Below, piece by piece: positions 41,881 through 50,531 of a stretch of DNA of 64,000 bases. The notes under the pieces are model-generated. The model ran no database searches, had not been told where the DNA came from, and saw nothing but the letters and a program-made list of their open reading frames with translations. Positions within the stretch are counted from its first letter, which is position 1, and every line of letters starts with the position of its first letter. A program made the translations under genes and the position numbers. This stretch comes from an uncultured Muribaculaceae bacterium. Its GTDB lineage: Bacteria; Bacteroidota; Bacteroidia; Bacteroidales; Muribaculaceae. The stretch lies in contig CAJUJB010000001.1 in assembly GCA_910586595.1 (NCBI GenBank), positions 91,730 through 155,729 on the forward strand, given 5' to 3'.

Positions 41881-44121
41881 TTATCTACGCTTTATTTGGG
41901 CATTGCCGCCTTTAACCTCAATATAATATCCATGCGCAGGCTCTTCTGCGAGTGGAAGGCCCTGCAAGGTATAGTATTGAACTGGCACATTATCGACCTC
42001 AACTTGCCAGGCACCCGTGCTGCCGGCTACACGGAATCGCGTAGTGGCAGCCTCTCGAGGTTTGACATAGGTGAAGTCCTCTCCATTTACGAGAACGGCA
42101 TCATATTCCTTGCCGGGCTCGCCATTCTCGAAACGACCCGTGAAGGCCACCTCGACCGGGCTACCCGCGTCGGTAAGCTGCACGAATTCGGGGCCGAGAC
42201 AACCCTTGACGGTTTCACCGTCTGTATCATAAATATAGAGGAAGAGATGGCCTGAGAATACGCTTCCTTCGGGTGTGCTTACTTTGGCGGTTGCCCGCAC
42301 AGCAAGCGGATTGACCTCATTGTTATTGCCGAAATCCGGAGCTGAAAGAGCTTCGATGGCAGCCGAAGCTGCAGCCTGGAGTTCTACCTCTACAGGCGAG
42401 CCGACCGAAAGGTTGGTTTTGTCGACTATTGTAAGCTTATAAGTTCCGGGCTCGGAGGTGAAGGTTGCCGTCACATCAAGGTCGGCCGACTCACCAGGCA
42501 TTATATCATATACAAATGTCTCTGCCGTCTCTATTCTCTTTCCAGTTGTCGCATCAAGCAAGGCGGCTGCGAGAGTACCCATATATTCTGTGCCTCCGGC
42601 ATTCCTCACCGTGGCAATGACACGACCTTTGAGTCCGCTGAAAAGAGTGCCCTGCACAGTGATGTCTGTCACCTCAAGCTGCGGCATCTCGGCTTCGGCA
42701 AATACAGCCATGCCATCACTCACAGCCAACGTTAAATAGTTGGGGAAAGTCAGATCGCGGTCACGCACACGTTCCCAACGCCGCCCACCGGTAGCCTTAG
42801 CCACAGGATACAGGCGATATTCTCCATCGTCCAACGACCCTAAGTCAAAAGTTCCATAGTTCAGATTACGGTATGACTCACCGGGAACTACCATCACGTC
42901 TTCCGGCCCGGCATATACATTGACAGTGTCGCCGGCGGAGTCAAGCAGCAACAGCCCGAAGTCAACCGTCGAGCTCTGCCAGCCCACGTTGTCTATCTTA
43001 CCGTTAAGCCTTACGGTCACTTCCCCGTCGCAGGCGACACGCGAAGGCGTGGCCGTCAGGCACTCTTCCGACACAAGCGACACAGCCGCCTCCGACCCCT
43101 CATAGGGAGGGGCGATGCGCGTCACAATCAACTGACGGGAATTAAAGCCGCCATTGCTGCCGCCTGTACCTTGCGTCGATGGGGTAAGCCAGGTCGTATC
43201 GAAATATCCGTTGCTCATTCCGCTCCAGCCCCAGTTTACATGCACAAGGCCGTCGGTGTCAAACCCGTCGAATACAAATGCGTGCCCTCCGGCATCGGTA
43301 AATCCGGTCACATACACCGGGCGCCCTTCCGAAATTTCTGTGCGGATTATACGTTCCCACTCGTCGATATCGAAATACGACCGGTAAAGTAAGGCCACTC
43401 CGGCATCATAGCCGAAATATTTCACAAGTGCCGCGGGCCAGTCATCGCTCATGGCGCCGCTCACCGCCCCGTAATTCATGCCAATGGCCACTCCGGCATC
43501 ATACATCAGCTTAGCCACTGCCATCTTCTCTTCCTCGGTCGAATAAGCGTTATAGACCGGCCTCATCAGATTCCAGTCGTATACGCTGCTGCTGAAATCC
43601 ACCGACAGCTCACCTATAGAGGCATTATCGGGCACGTATGAGTTCGATCCCTGGCCTTGCATCGGATATTTGTAATATCGCATGATCTGGGCCATGGCGG
43701 TGGCGGCACATCCGGTGGCGGCACGCTGTTTGCCGAAATAGAACGGACAAAGCAAGTTATAAGGGTCAGTCTGATCCCAGGCTATCGCGCCGAGTAAAGG
43801 CTCCACAGGTGTGTAGGTGCCCCTCCGTTCAATTCTCTTCGCGTCCGGTCGTGAGTGCTCAAGTATCTCAAGCAGTGCCGCCGGGGCTTTCGATGGATTG
43901 AATGCGTCGGAATCGCTGTAGCCAATCACACCGGCATCGGTAATTATGGCGTAGCCTCCGCCTGCACGGTTGAACACACCTACCCGGGCGTCTTTCGACG
44001 TCCATGCGCGTGAAATAGGCTCGCAACCCAAGCGGGCCTGGGCTATCCGTTCAAGATCAGCACCGCTGGCAAACACGCTTCCAAGCAGAATGAATGAGAT
44101 GGCTGTGATGGCATTTTTCAT
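41881..44121 (-). CDS. C10 family cysteine protease with T9SS-like tail (second copy)
   Basis: 746 residues. Signal peptide MKNAITAISFILLGSVFAS; pro-region about 20-105; peptidase domain with nucleophile C138 in TGCAATAMAQIMRYY and H280 in AGGHAFVFDGF, followed by HVNWGWSG. Two or three beta-sandwich modules follow (LEVTDITVQGTLFSGLKGRV, ATFTSEPGTYKLTIVDK). The tail YYTLQGLPLAEEPAHGYYIEV...AQIKRR is sorting-like. Predicted secreted endopeptidase. It is the first gene of a two-gene operon with the giant adhesin-like protein. Same domain order as the protease at 23438, but a distinct sequence. Confidence 0.9.
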   Translation of the reverse strand: MKNAITAISFILLGSVFASGADLERIAQARLGCEPISRAWTSKDARVGVFNRAGGGYAIITDAGVIGYSDSDAFNPSKAPAALLEILEHSRPDAKRIERRGTYTPVEPLLGAIAWDQTDPYNLLCPFYFGKQRAATGCAATAMAQIMRYYKYPMQGQGSNSYVPDNASIGELSVDFSSSVYDWNLMRPVYNAYSTEEEKMAVAKLMYDAGVAIGMNYGAVSGAMSDDWPAALVKYFGYDAGVALLYRSYFDIDEWERIIRTEISEGRPVYVTGFTDAGGHAFVFDGFDTDGLVHVNWGWSGMSNGYFDTTWLTPSTQGTGGSNGGFNSRQLIVTRIAPPYEGSEAAVSLVSEECLTATPSRVACDGEVTVRLNGKIDNVGWQSSTVDFGLLLLDSAGDTVNVYAGPEDVMVVPGESYRNLNYGTFDLGSLDDGEYRLYPVAKATGGRRWERVRDRDLTFPNYLTLAVSDGMAVFAEAEMPQLEVTDITVQGTLFSGLKGRVIATVRNAGGTEYMGTLAAALLDATTGKRIETAETFVYDIMPGESADLDVTATFTSEPGTYKLTIVDKTNLSVGSPVEVELQAAASAAIEALSAPDFGNNNEVNPLAVRATAKVSTPEGSVFSGHLFLYIYDTDGETVKGCLGPEFVQLTDAGSPVEVAFTGRFENGEPGKEYDAVLVNGEDFTYVKPREAATTRFRVAGSTGAWQVEVDNVPVQYYTLQGLPLAEEPAHGYYIEVKGGNAQIKRR

Positions 44122-44173
44122 ATCGGCGAAAGTCTGGAATTAAGATATAGGATTAGACTCATATATTGTTGTG

Positions 44174-44205
44174 CAAATATATGTATTTAGACCCGAGGCT
44201 GCCAA
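44174..44205 (-). promoter_or_regulatory. Promoter of the C10/FN3 operon
   Basis: Minus strand TTG (44205-44203), 21-nt spacer, TATATTTG (44181-44174); ATG at 44121. Confidence 0.6.
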
Positions 44206-44224
44206 GCTATCTGGGCTAAACTTC

Positions 44225-44246
44225 TTACCGATTCTTAAATCGGTAA
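44225..44246 (-). terminator. Hairpin after the AraC-type regulator gene
   Basis: 8-bp stem TTACCGAT (44225-44232) / ATCGGTAA (44239-44246), loop TCTTAA, 37 nt past the stop. No clear U-tract; possible terminator. Confidence 0.4.
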
Positions 44247-44282
44247 TTATTATTTCTCGAAATTAGCTGTTTTACAAGAACT

Positions 44283-45698
44283 TCACTCCTTATTGGCTTT
44301 TGTCATACGCTGATACAGCGAAGGAGTCATGCCTGTAACTTTCTTGAAGGCATTGATAAAATTTGAGGCTGATCTGAAGCCGACACTCTCCCCTATGCTC
44401 TGGATCGTGAGGTCGGCGAAGCCCGGATCTGACGTGAGACGCCGTCGGGCCTCACGGATCCGGTAACCGTTGATCAATGCCCGGAAATTATCCCCGGTAG
44501 TCTCGTTGATGGCTTGTGAAATATAGCGCGTATTCGAGTTGCAGAGCCGCGCGAGTGTGTTGATAGAGAAATCCGGGTCGCAGAAATGCAGCGGATCGGC
44601 AAGAATACTGCGCACGTTCGCCATTAGAACATGCCATTGGTTCTCCCGGCTGTCTTTCTCAGGTTCCGGGGCGCCACCCTCAAGTATGGCTATCTCACGG
44701 TTACGCACAAAAAGTTGCTGCATGTTCCCGCGCAGACGCTTGGCCACGAGCCACGCCGCCAATGCGCAGAGCGCTATAATAAGTATGGCAACCAATAGAA
44801 ATTTCTGCTTGGAGATGGTAAACTCCAGGTTATTGATCCGTTGGGCGGCTGCGGCCTCCCGTTCCCTTTCCCGTTTGGACGCGACCTTCAGATAACCGCT
44901 GAAATTTACCATCGAATCCATCGTGGCCATATAGCGTCCTGAGTATTCAAGGGCCTTTTCCCGCTCACCCAGTTTGATATACAACTCCATCAGATTACGC
45001 TGACAGTCGGCCATGATATGCGGATTATGGCTTCTGACGGCCACTTCCTCATATTTCGAGAGCCAATATGCCGCCGAGTCAAGCATGTCGTTCTTATGGT
45101 AGTATTCGCCAAGCTCACTGAGTGGTACAAGCGAATACTGCGCCGAATCCATTCCGAGGCTGTCGACAAGCAACGCGGCATGTTTATACATGGTAATGCT
45201 TCGCGCAGGGTCGCCGAACGACTTCTCGAATACCGCCTCGCTAACCGCCGCATCATAAGCCCACAGAGCCGTATCGCTCACATCAAGACTAAGCAGATGG
45301 TCGCGATATTTCCGTGCACCGTCCTCATGCCCCAGAAGGCAGTTGGCAAGCGAGAGATTATACGCGAATTTCAGCTCCATATCCTGGTCGGGAGCCAGCT
45401 CGATGCCTCTTTCATAGAATTTGGAGGCATTGATATTATCGCCATAACCGAGATAAATGTTTCCCAACAGCAGACAGGTGCCTGAGTAAACATCATCGGG
45501 TACATGAGCCGTGCGGTCTTCCGCACTCCTAACGATAACGAACAGATCCTCCATCGATTCGGCCAACTCCCCTTGTCTGTATTTGCTTCGGGCCGTGAAG
45601 TAAAGCGAATCGGTTGCCGCACAAAAAGCCTCACTGCCGCATACAGCAAGCAGTATGACAGCAGTGAGTATTGAAATCAATCTATTGTGCAGGCTCAT
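44283..45698 (-). CDS. AraC-type regulator with TPR and membrane helix
   Basis: 471 residues. Signal or anchor (MSLHNRLISILTAVILLAVC), TPR-like repeats about 25-270 (CLLLGNIYLGYGDNINASKFYERGIELAP), a transmembrane helix about 298-318 (FLLVAILIIALCALAAWLVA), a short coiled-coil, then a C-terminal AraC HTH_18 domain (LARLCNSNTRYISQAINETTG...IQSIGESVGFRSASNFINAFKKVTGMTPSLY). A one-component membrane sensor-regulator. It lies downstream of the hut operon (98-nt gap) with its own promoter, so it may regulate hut or the C10/FN3 operon; that is only positional inference. Confidence 0.85.
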   Translation of the reverse strand: MSLHNRLISILTAVILLAVCGSEAFCAATDSLYFTARSKYRQGELAESMEDLFVIVRSAEDRTAHVPDDVYSGTCLLLGNIYLGYGDNINASKFYERGIELAPDQDMELKFAYNLSLANCLLGHEDGARKYRDHLLSLDVSDTALWAYDAAVSEAVFEKSFGDPARSITMYKHAALLVDSLGMDSAQYSLVPLSELGEYYHKNDMLDSAAYWLSKYEEVAVRSHNPHIMADCQRNLMELYIKLGEREKALEYSGRYMATMDSMVNFSGYLKVASKREREREAAAAQRINNLEFTISKQKFLLVAILIIALCALAAWLVAKRLRGNMQQLFVRNREIAILEGGAPEPEKDSRENQWHVLMANVRSILADPLHFCDPDFSINTLARLCNSNTRYISQAINETTGDNFRALINGYRIREARRRLTSDPGFADLTIQSIGESVGFRSASNFINAFKKVTGMTPSLYQRMTKANKE

Positions 45699-45724
45699 TT
45701 GTCATAGAATCAGCTCGGAGACCG

Positions 45725-45756
45725 CAAAAATAGTTATTAAATATCGTTTTTCCAAA
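45725..45756 (-). promoter_or_regulatory. Promoter of the AraC-type regulator
   Basis: Minus strand TTTG (45756-45753), 20-nt spacer, TATTTTTG (45732-45725); ATG at 45698. Confidence 0.6.
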
Positions 45757-45796
45757 TGATTTTTCGCTGTCCGAGTTAATTCCGTTCCATCCTGCT

Positions 45797-47041
45797 TCAT
45801 CCGATTGGTCGACCGTTGATAAATACCTGTCTTATCCACGGTGTGGTGTATGCATACGGGATGAATGCTAACGACGGCACAGGTTGAGTAATTACGAAGC
45901 TCGCAATCCGGCCAGGGGCGATAGAGCCCATATCATGACCTAATTCCATGGCCGCCGCGCCATTGATTGTGCAGGCAGCCAAAGCCTCAGCCGGAGTCAG
46001 ACGCATCTTTATACAACCAAGCGCCCACACCATGCGCATATCGCCCGACGGCGAGGAGCCTGGATTGAAGTCTGAAGCCAGCGCCACAGTAAGGCCAGCA
46101 TCAACAGCCTGCCGGGCAGGGGCATAAGGCATTCCTAAGAAGAACGAGGCGCCGGGCAGCATCGTGGCCACTGTTGTGCCCGTCCGTAATGCCTCTATCT
46201 CTTCGGCGCCCATACGCTCGAGATGGTCTACGGAAATAGCTCCATGCTCTACACCGACCTGCACGCCTCCGGAGCAATCGAGCTCGTTGGCATGGATCTT
46301 GGGCCGCAAGCCATAGCTGGCAGAGGCCTCCAAAATTCTGGCTGTCTCCTCCGTAGTAAAGAAGCCTCGGTCGCAGAACACATCCACATAGTCAGCCAAG
46401 CCCTCGGCAGCCACGGCCGGCAGCATATCGGCAATCAGCATATCCACATATTCTCCCTGACGGCCTACATAGGCACGCCCCACGGCATGGGCGCCGAGAA
46501 AGGTAATTTTCACTGTCGCCGGGAGTGTGTCACGCATGCGGGCCGCAACCCGCAGCATTTTCACCTCATCCTCTACAGTCAGCCCATATCCGCTTTTGAC
46601 CTCAATGGCTCCCGTACCCTTGGCAATCATGTCGAGGGCGCGTGCCATTGCCTGCTGATAAAGCTCGTCCTCACTCGTGGAATGAAGACGGTCGGCAGAG
46701 TTGAGTATTCCTCCCCCTCGGCGGGCAATCTCTTCATAACTCAACCCGTTGATCTTGTCAAGGAACTCCCCTTCGCGGCTACCTGCGTAAATTATATGGG
46801 TATGTGAGTCGCAGAACGCAGGGATAATGTCGCCACCTGCGGCATCCACCACCTCATGCCCGGCAAGCATATCAGCCGTAAGGTCGGCCATCTGCCCGAG
46901 AGAAGAAATACAGCCATCGGCGCCGATAGAGATCCAGGCGTCGGCGAGGGTCTGATCCGACACGTCCATGGCCTTTCCGGCGAGGCGGTCTACGCCTCCC
47001 GGAAGTGCCATATGGATGGTATGTATATTTATAATGTACAT
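45797..47041 (-). CDS. hutI: Imidazolonepropionase HutI
   Basis: 414 residues, amidohydrolase superfamily. It hydrolyses imidazolone-5-propionate to N-formimino-L-glutamate, third step of histidine breakdown. Metal site DSHTHIIYAGSR (the HxH), then EVKSGYGLTVEDEVKMLRV, KITFLGAHAVG, PKIHANELDCSGG, and ALASDFNPGSSPSGDM with the catalytic Asp. The start ATG lies inside the last 13 nt of hutH, so translation is coupled. It is the last gene of the hut operon. Confidence 0.95.
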   Translation of the reverse strand: MYIINIHTIHMALPGGVDRLAGKAMDVSDQTLADAWISIGADGCISSLGQMADLTADMLAGHEVVDAAGGDIIPAFCDSHTHIIYAGSREGEFLDKINGLSYEEIARRGGGILNSADRLHSTSEDELYQQAMARALDMIAKGTGAIEVKSGYGLTVEDEVKMLRVAARMRDTLPATVKITFLGAHAVGRAYVGRQGEYVDMLIADMLPAVAAEGLADYVDVFCDRGFFTTEETARILEASASYGLRPKIHANELDCSGGVQVGVEHGAISVDHLERMGAEEIEALRTGTTVATMLPGASFFLGMPYAPARQAVDAGLTVALASDFNPGSSPSGDMRMVWALGCIKMRLTPAEALAACTINGAAAMELGHDMGSIAPGRIASFVITQPVPSLAFIPYAYTTPWIRQVFINGRPIG

Positions 47042-48519
47042 TGCTCCACAAATTTAACCGACCGGTCGATAAGCGGCGACATAACGGTGTCGACATCGAT
47101 AAAGGGAACTTCCTTTCTGAAGTGCGTGAAGACACCCTCGATGCGCGCCGACGATTTGGCAGGGCGACGGAATTCGAGTGCCTGGGCGGCTGTAAACAGC
47201 TCTATGCCGAGCACGCGTGCCGTATTGTCGACTACGCGTATCAGTTTCGTTGCCGAGTTAGAACCCATCGACACATGGTCTTCCTGACCTTGAGATGACG
47301 GGATGGAGTCGCAGCTGGTAGGCCAGCAGAGGCCCTTCGACTGGTTGACAATCGATGCCGCGGCATACTGGGCAATCATGAAGCCACTGTTCAAGCCGGG
47401 CTTGGCCACAAGGAATGAAGGCAGTCCGCGTGTGCCTCCGATCAGTTTGTAGATACGGCGCTCGGAGATGTTCGACAGCTCGGTCATGGCCACGGCAAGG
47501 AAATCCATAGGCAACGCTATAGGTTCGCCATGGAAGTTGCCGGCTGAGACTATGATGTCATCCTCGGGGAAGATTGTCGGGTTGTCGGTCGGGCTGTTTA
47601 TCTCGTCTTCAAGCACGGCGCTCACATAGTTGATCGTATCGAGCACGGCACCATGCACCTGAGGAATGCAGCGGAATGAGTAAGGATCCTGTACGTGTTC
47701 CTTGCGGCGCTCGATAAGCTGGCTGCCAGCAAGCAGCTCGCGCATATCCGCGGCAACATCTATCTGACCCGGATGATGGCGCACGGCATTCACCTGAGGC
47801 CCGAATGGCTCTATCCTGCCGTCGAATGCCTCGAGCGACATTGCTGCAATAGTGTTGGAGTTACGGAATAGGCGACGCGCACGGAAGGCCGCCCATACGC
47901 CATGGGCCGACATGAACTGGGTTCCGTTAAGCAGGGCCAGACCTTCCTTCGACATCAGATGCAAGGGCTCCCAACCTTTGATTGCGAGCACACGCGCAGC
48001 GGGCTGGATCTCGCCCTCATAGAGCACTTCGCCAAGACCGAGCAAGGGCAGGCACATGTTGGCAAGCGGTGCAAGGTCGCCCGACGCACCGAGTGAGCCC
48101 TGGCAATAGACCACCGGCAGCACATCTTCATTGAAGAAATCGATAAGACGCTGCACGGTCGAGAGTTGTACGCCGGAGTTGCCGTAGCTGAGCGACTGCA
48201 CTTTGAGCAGCAACATCATCTTCACAATCTCCGGAGCTACCCGCTCGCCTACGCCGCAGGCATGCGACATCACAAGATTGCTTTGAAGTGTCGACAGGTC
48301 ATCGGAGTTGATCGATATGTTGCAGAGCGATCCGAAGCCGGTGGTGATGCCGTACAGAGGTTCCTGACAGGTTTCAATCTTGCGGTCGAGGTAACTGCGG
48401 CAATCGCTGATCAGTTTTACGGCCTCTTCTCCGAGCACGAGCTTCGTTCCGTCGGATACTATATTGCATACATCCTCAATGCTGATGCGGGCAGGGCTTA
48501 TTTCGTGTATCTTGGTCAT
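47029..48519 (-). CDS. hutH: Histidine ammonia-lyase HutH
   Basis: 496 residues. Converts L-histidine to trans-urocanate and ammonia. The MIO prosthetic group forms from A145-S146-G147 in QGSLGASGDLAPL; other hallmark blocks are YGITTGFGSL, LNGTQFMSA, QDPYSFRCIPQVHG and SPTDNPTIF. The length is near normal for the family (about 500-510). The start overlaps the hutU stop by 4 nt, and its end overlaps hutI by 13 nt. Confidence 0.96.
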   Translation of the reverse strand: MTKIHEISPARISIEDVCNIVSDGTKLVLGEEAVKLISDCRSYLDRKIETCQEPLYGITTGFGSLCNISINSDDLSTLQSNLVMSHACGVGERVAPEIVKMMLLLKVQSLSYGNSGVQLSTVQRLIDFFNEDVLPVVYCQGSLGASGDLAPLANMCLPLLGLGEVLYEGEIQPAARVLAIKGWEPLHLMSKEGLALLNGTQFMSAHGVWAAFRARRLFRNSNTIAAMSLEAFDGRIEPFGPQVNAVRHHPGQIDVAADMRELLAGSQLIERRKEHVQDPYSFRCIPQVHGAVLDTINYVSAVLEDEINSPTDNPTIFPEDDIIVSAGNFHGEPIALPMDFLAVAMTELSNISERRIYKLIGGTRGLPSFLVAKPGLNSGFMIAQYAAASIVNQSKGLCWPTSCDSIPSSQGQEDHVSMGSNSATKLIRVVDNTARVLGIELFTAAQALEFRRPAKSSARIEGVFTHFRKEVPFIDVDTVMSPLIDRSVKFVEQCTL

Positions 48520-50531
48520 TGTTCTAAGGCTTTATCGATGATTGAGTCTGATGCGTAGTTTGGCATGGTCACGCGCAGACCGGGCGTACGTTCCATCTCG
48601 CGCCGTATGGCGTCGTTGGCACCCTGGTTGCGTGCCCACGAGCGGCGCGCGATGCCGTTGTTTACATCCCAGAGCAGCATCGACCGGATGCGGGCGGCTG
48701 CGGCCTCTGAGCCGTCGATTACCATACCGAAACCGCCGTTGATAACTTCTCCCCAGCCAACACCGCCGCCGTTATGGATTGATACCCATGTGGCGCCGCG
48801 GAAAGAATCGCCGATCACATTCTGCACGGCCATATCGGCTGTGAAGCGCGATCCGTCGTAGATATTCGATGTCTCACGATAGGGCGAATCGGTGCCCGAT
48901 ACATCGTGATGGTCACGACCCAGCACCACAGGTGCCGATATTTCGCCGCGGGCAATGGCCTCGTTGAAGGCAAGCGCGATTTTGGTGCGCCCCTCCGAGT
49001 CGGCATAGAGTATCCGTGCCTGCGAACCAACAACCAGACGGTTGCGTCCGGCCTCTTTGATCCAGTGTATATTGTCGTCAAGCTGACCGCATATATCGGC
49101 CGGGGCTGTCTGGCGTATTTCCTCCAGCACACGCGCCGCGATACGGTCGGTGGCCTCAAGATCCTCGGGCTTGCACGACGTGCACACCCAGCGGAAAGGC
49201 CCGAAACCATAATCGAAGAAGAGCGGGCCCATAATATCCTCAACATACGACGGATAACGGAACCGTCCATTTTCTCCGGCTACATCCGCTCCGGCACGCG
49301 ATGCCTCAAGAAGGAAGGCGTTACCGTAATCGAAGAAATACATGCCGGAGGCTGTCAAGCGGTTGATGGCCGCAACCTGACGGCGCAACGAAGCCTGCAC
49401 ACGTTCTTTGAATTCCGCTGGATTATCGGCCATCATAGCCTTTGACTCCTCGAAACTCAGTCCTACCGGATAATATCCACCTGCCCAGGGGTTATGCAGC
49501 GAGGTCTGGTCGGAGCCGAGCTCCACTTCCATGCCTTCATCTGCCAGACGTTCCCAGAGGTCAACCACATTGCCTTGGTAAGCTAAGGAGACAGCCTCAC
49601 GGGCTTCTTTGGCTTTGCGGGCGCGTGCAAGCAGCTCGTCGAGGTTGGTATAGACTTCGTCAACCCAACCCTGTGAGCGGCGTGTCTCCACTGCCTTCGG
49701 GTTAATCTCGGCAACAATCGTCACAACGCCGGCGATATTGCCTGCCTTGGGCTGCGCGCCCGACATTCCTCCGAGACCGGCAGTTACGAAGAGCATGCCA
49801 CCGAGGTCTTTCCGACCTTCCTTCAGATGACGTCGACCGGCATTCAATACTGTGATTGTAGTGCCATGGACTATACCCTGCGGCCCTATGTACATATACG
49901 ATCCGGCGGTCATCTGTCCGTACTGGCTTACACCCATCGCATTGAAGCGTTCCCAGTCGTCAGGCTTGGAGTAATTGGGTATGACCATACCGTTGGTCAC
50001 CACCACTCGCGGAGCGCCCGGATGCGAAGGGAACAATCCAAGCGGATGGCCCGAGTACATCACCAGTGTCTGCTCGTCGGTCATCTCGCTCAGGTATTGC
50101 ATGGTGAGAAGATACTGTGCCCAATTCTGGAACACAGCTCCATTGCCACCGTAAGTGATAAGTTCATGAGGATGCTGGGCAACCGTCTTGTCGAGATTGT
50201 TCTGAATCATCATCATTATAGCGGCAGCCTGGCGCGACCGGGCAGGATATTCGTCAATCGGACGGGCATGCATCTCATAGTCAGGCCGGAAACGGTACAT
50301 ATATATTCGCCCGTAGCGACGCAACTCTTCGGCAAACTCCGGTGCAAGCGTCGCATGATGTTTCTCTGGGAAATAACGCAGGGCATTCCGGAGGGCCAGA
50401 CGCTCTTCGTCGGCACTGAGTATTTTCTTGCGCCGGGGAGCGTGGTTCACATTCGGGTCATATGGTTTGGGAGCCGGCAGCTCGTCTGGAATACCGGCAC
50501 GCACTGCATGGCGGAAATCTTCTACGGTCAT
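48516..50531 (-). CDS. hutU: Urocanate hydratase HutU
   Basis: 671 residues, the long form seen in Bacteroidota compared with about 560 in Pseudomonas. Converts urocanate to imidazolone propionate using tightly bound NAD. Blocks: LITYGGNGAVFQNWAQYLL, VMYSGHPLGLFPSHPGAPRVV, MTAGSYMYIGPQGIVHGT, MLFVTAGLGGMSGAQPKAG, DQTSLHNPWAGGYYPVGL, and ISIHNGGGVGWGEVINGGFG-like near the end. It overlaps ftcD by 4 nt and hutH by 4 nt. Confidence 0.95.
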   Translation of the reverse strand: MTVEDFRHAVRAGIPDELPAPKPYDPNVNHAPRRKKILSADEERLALRNALRYFPEKHHATLAPEFAEELRRYGRIYMYRFRPDYEMHARPIDEYPARSRQAAAIMMMIQNNLDKTVAQHPHELITYGGNGAVFQNWAQYLLTMQYLSEMTDEQTLVMYSGHPLGLFPSHPGAPRVVVTNGMVIPNYSKPDDWERFNAMGVSQYGQMTAGSYMYIGPQGIVHGTTITVLNAGRRHLKEGRKDLGGMLFVTAGLGGMSGAQPKAGNIAGVVTIVAEINPKAVETRRSQGWVDEVYTNLDELLARARKAKEAREAVSLAYQGNVVDLWERLADEGMEVELGSDQTSLHNPWAGGYYPVGLSFEESKAMMADNPAEFKERVQASLRRQVAAINRLTASGMYFFDYGNAFLLEASRAGADVAGENGRFRYPSYVEDIMGPLFFDYGFGPFRWVCTSCKPEDLEATDRIAARVLEEIRQTAPADICGQLDDNIHWIKEAGRNRLVVGSQARILYADSEGRTKIALAFNEAIARGEISAPVVLGRDHHDVSGTDSPYRETSNIYDGSRFTADMAVQNVIGDSFRGATWVSIHNGGGVGWGEVINGGFGMVIDGSEAAAARIRSMLLWDVNNGIARRSWARNQGANDAIRREMERTPGLRVTMPNYASDSIIDKALEQ

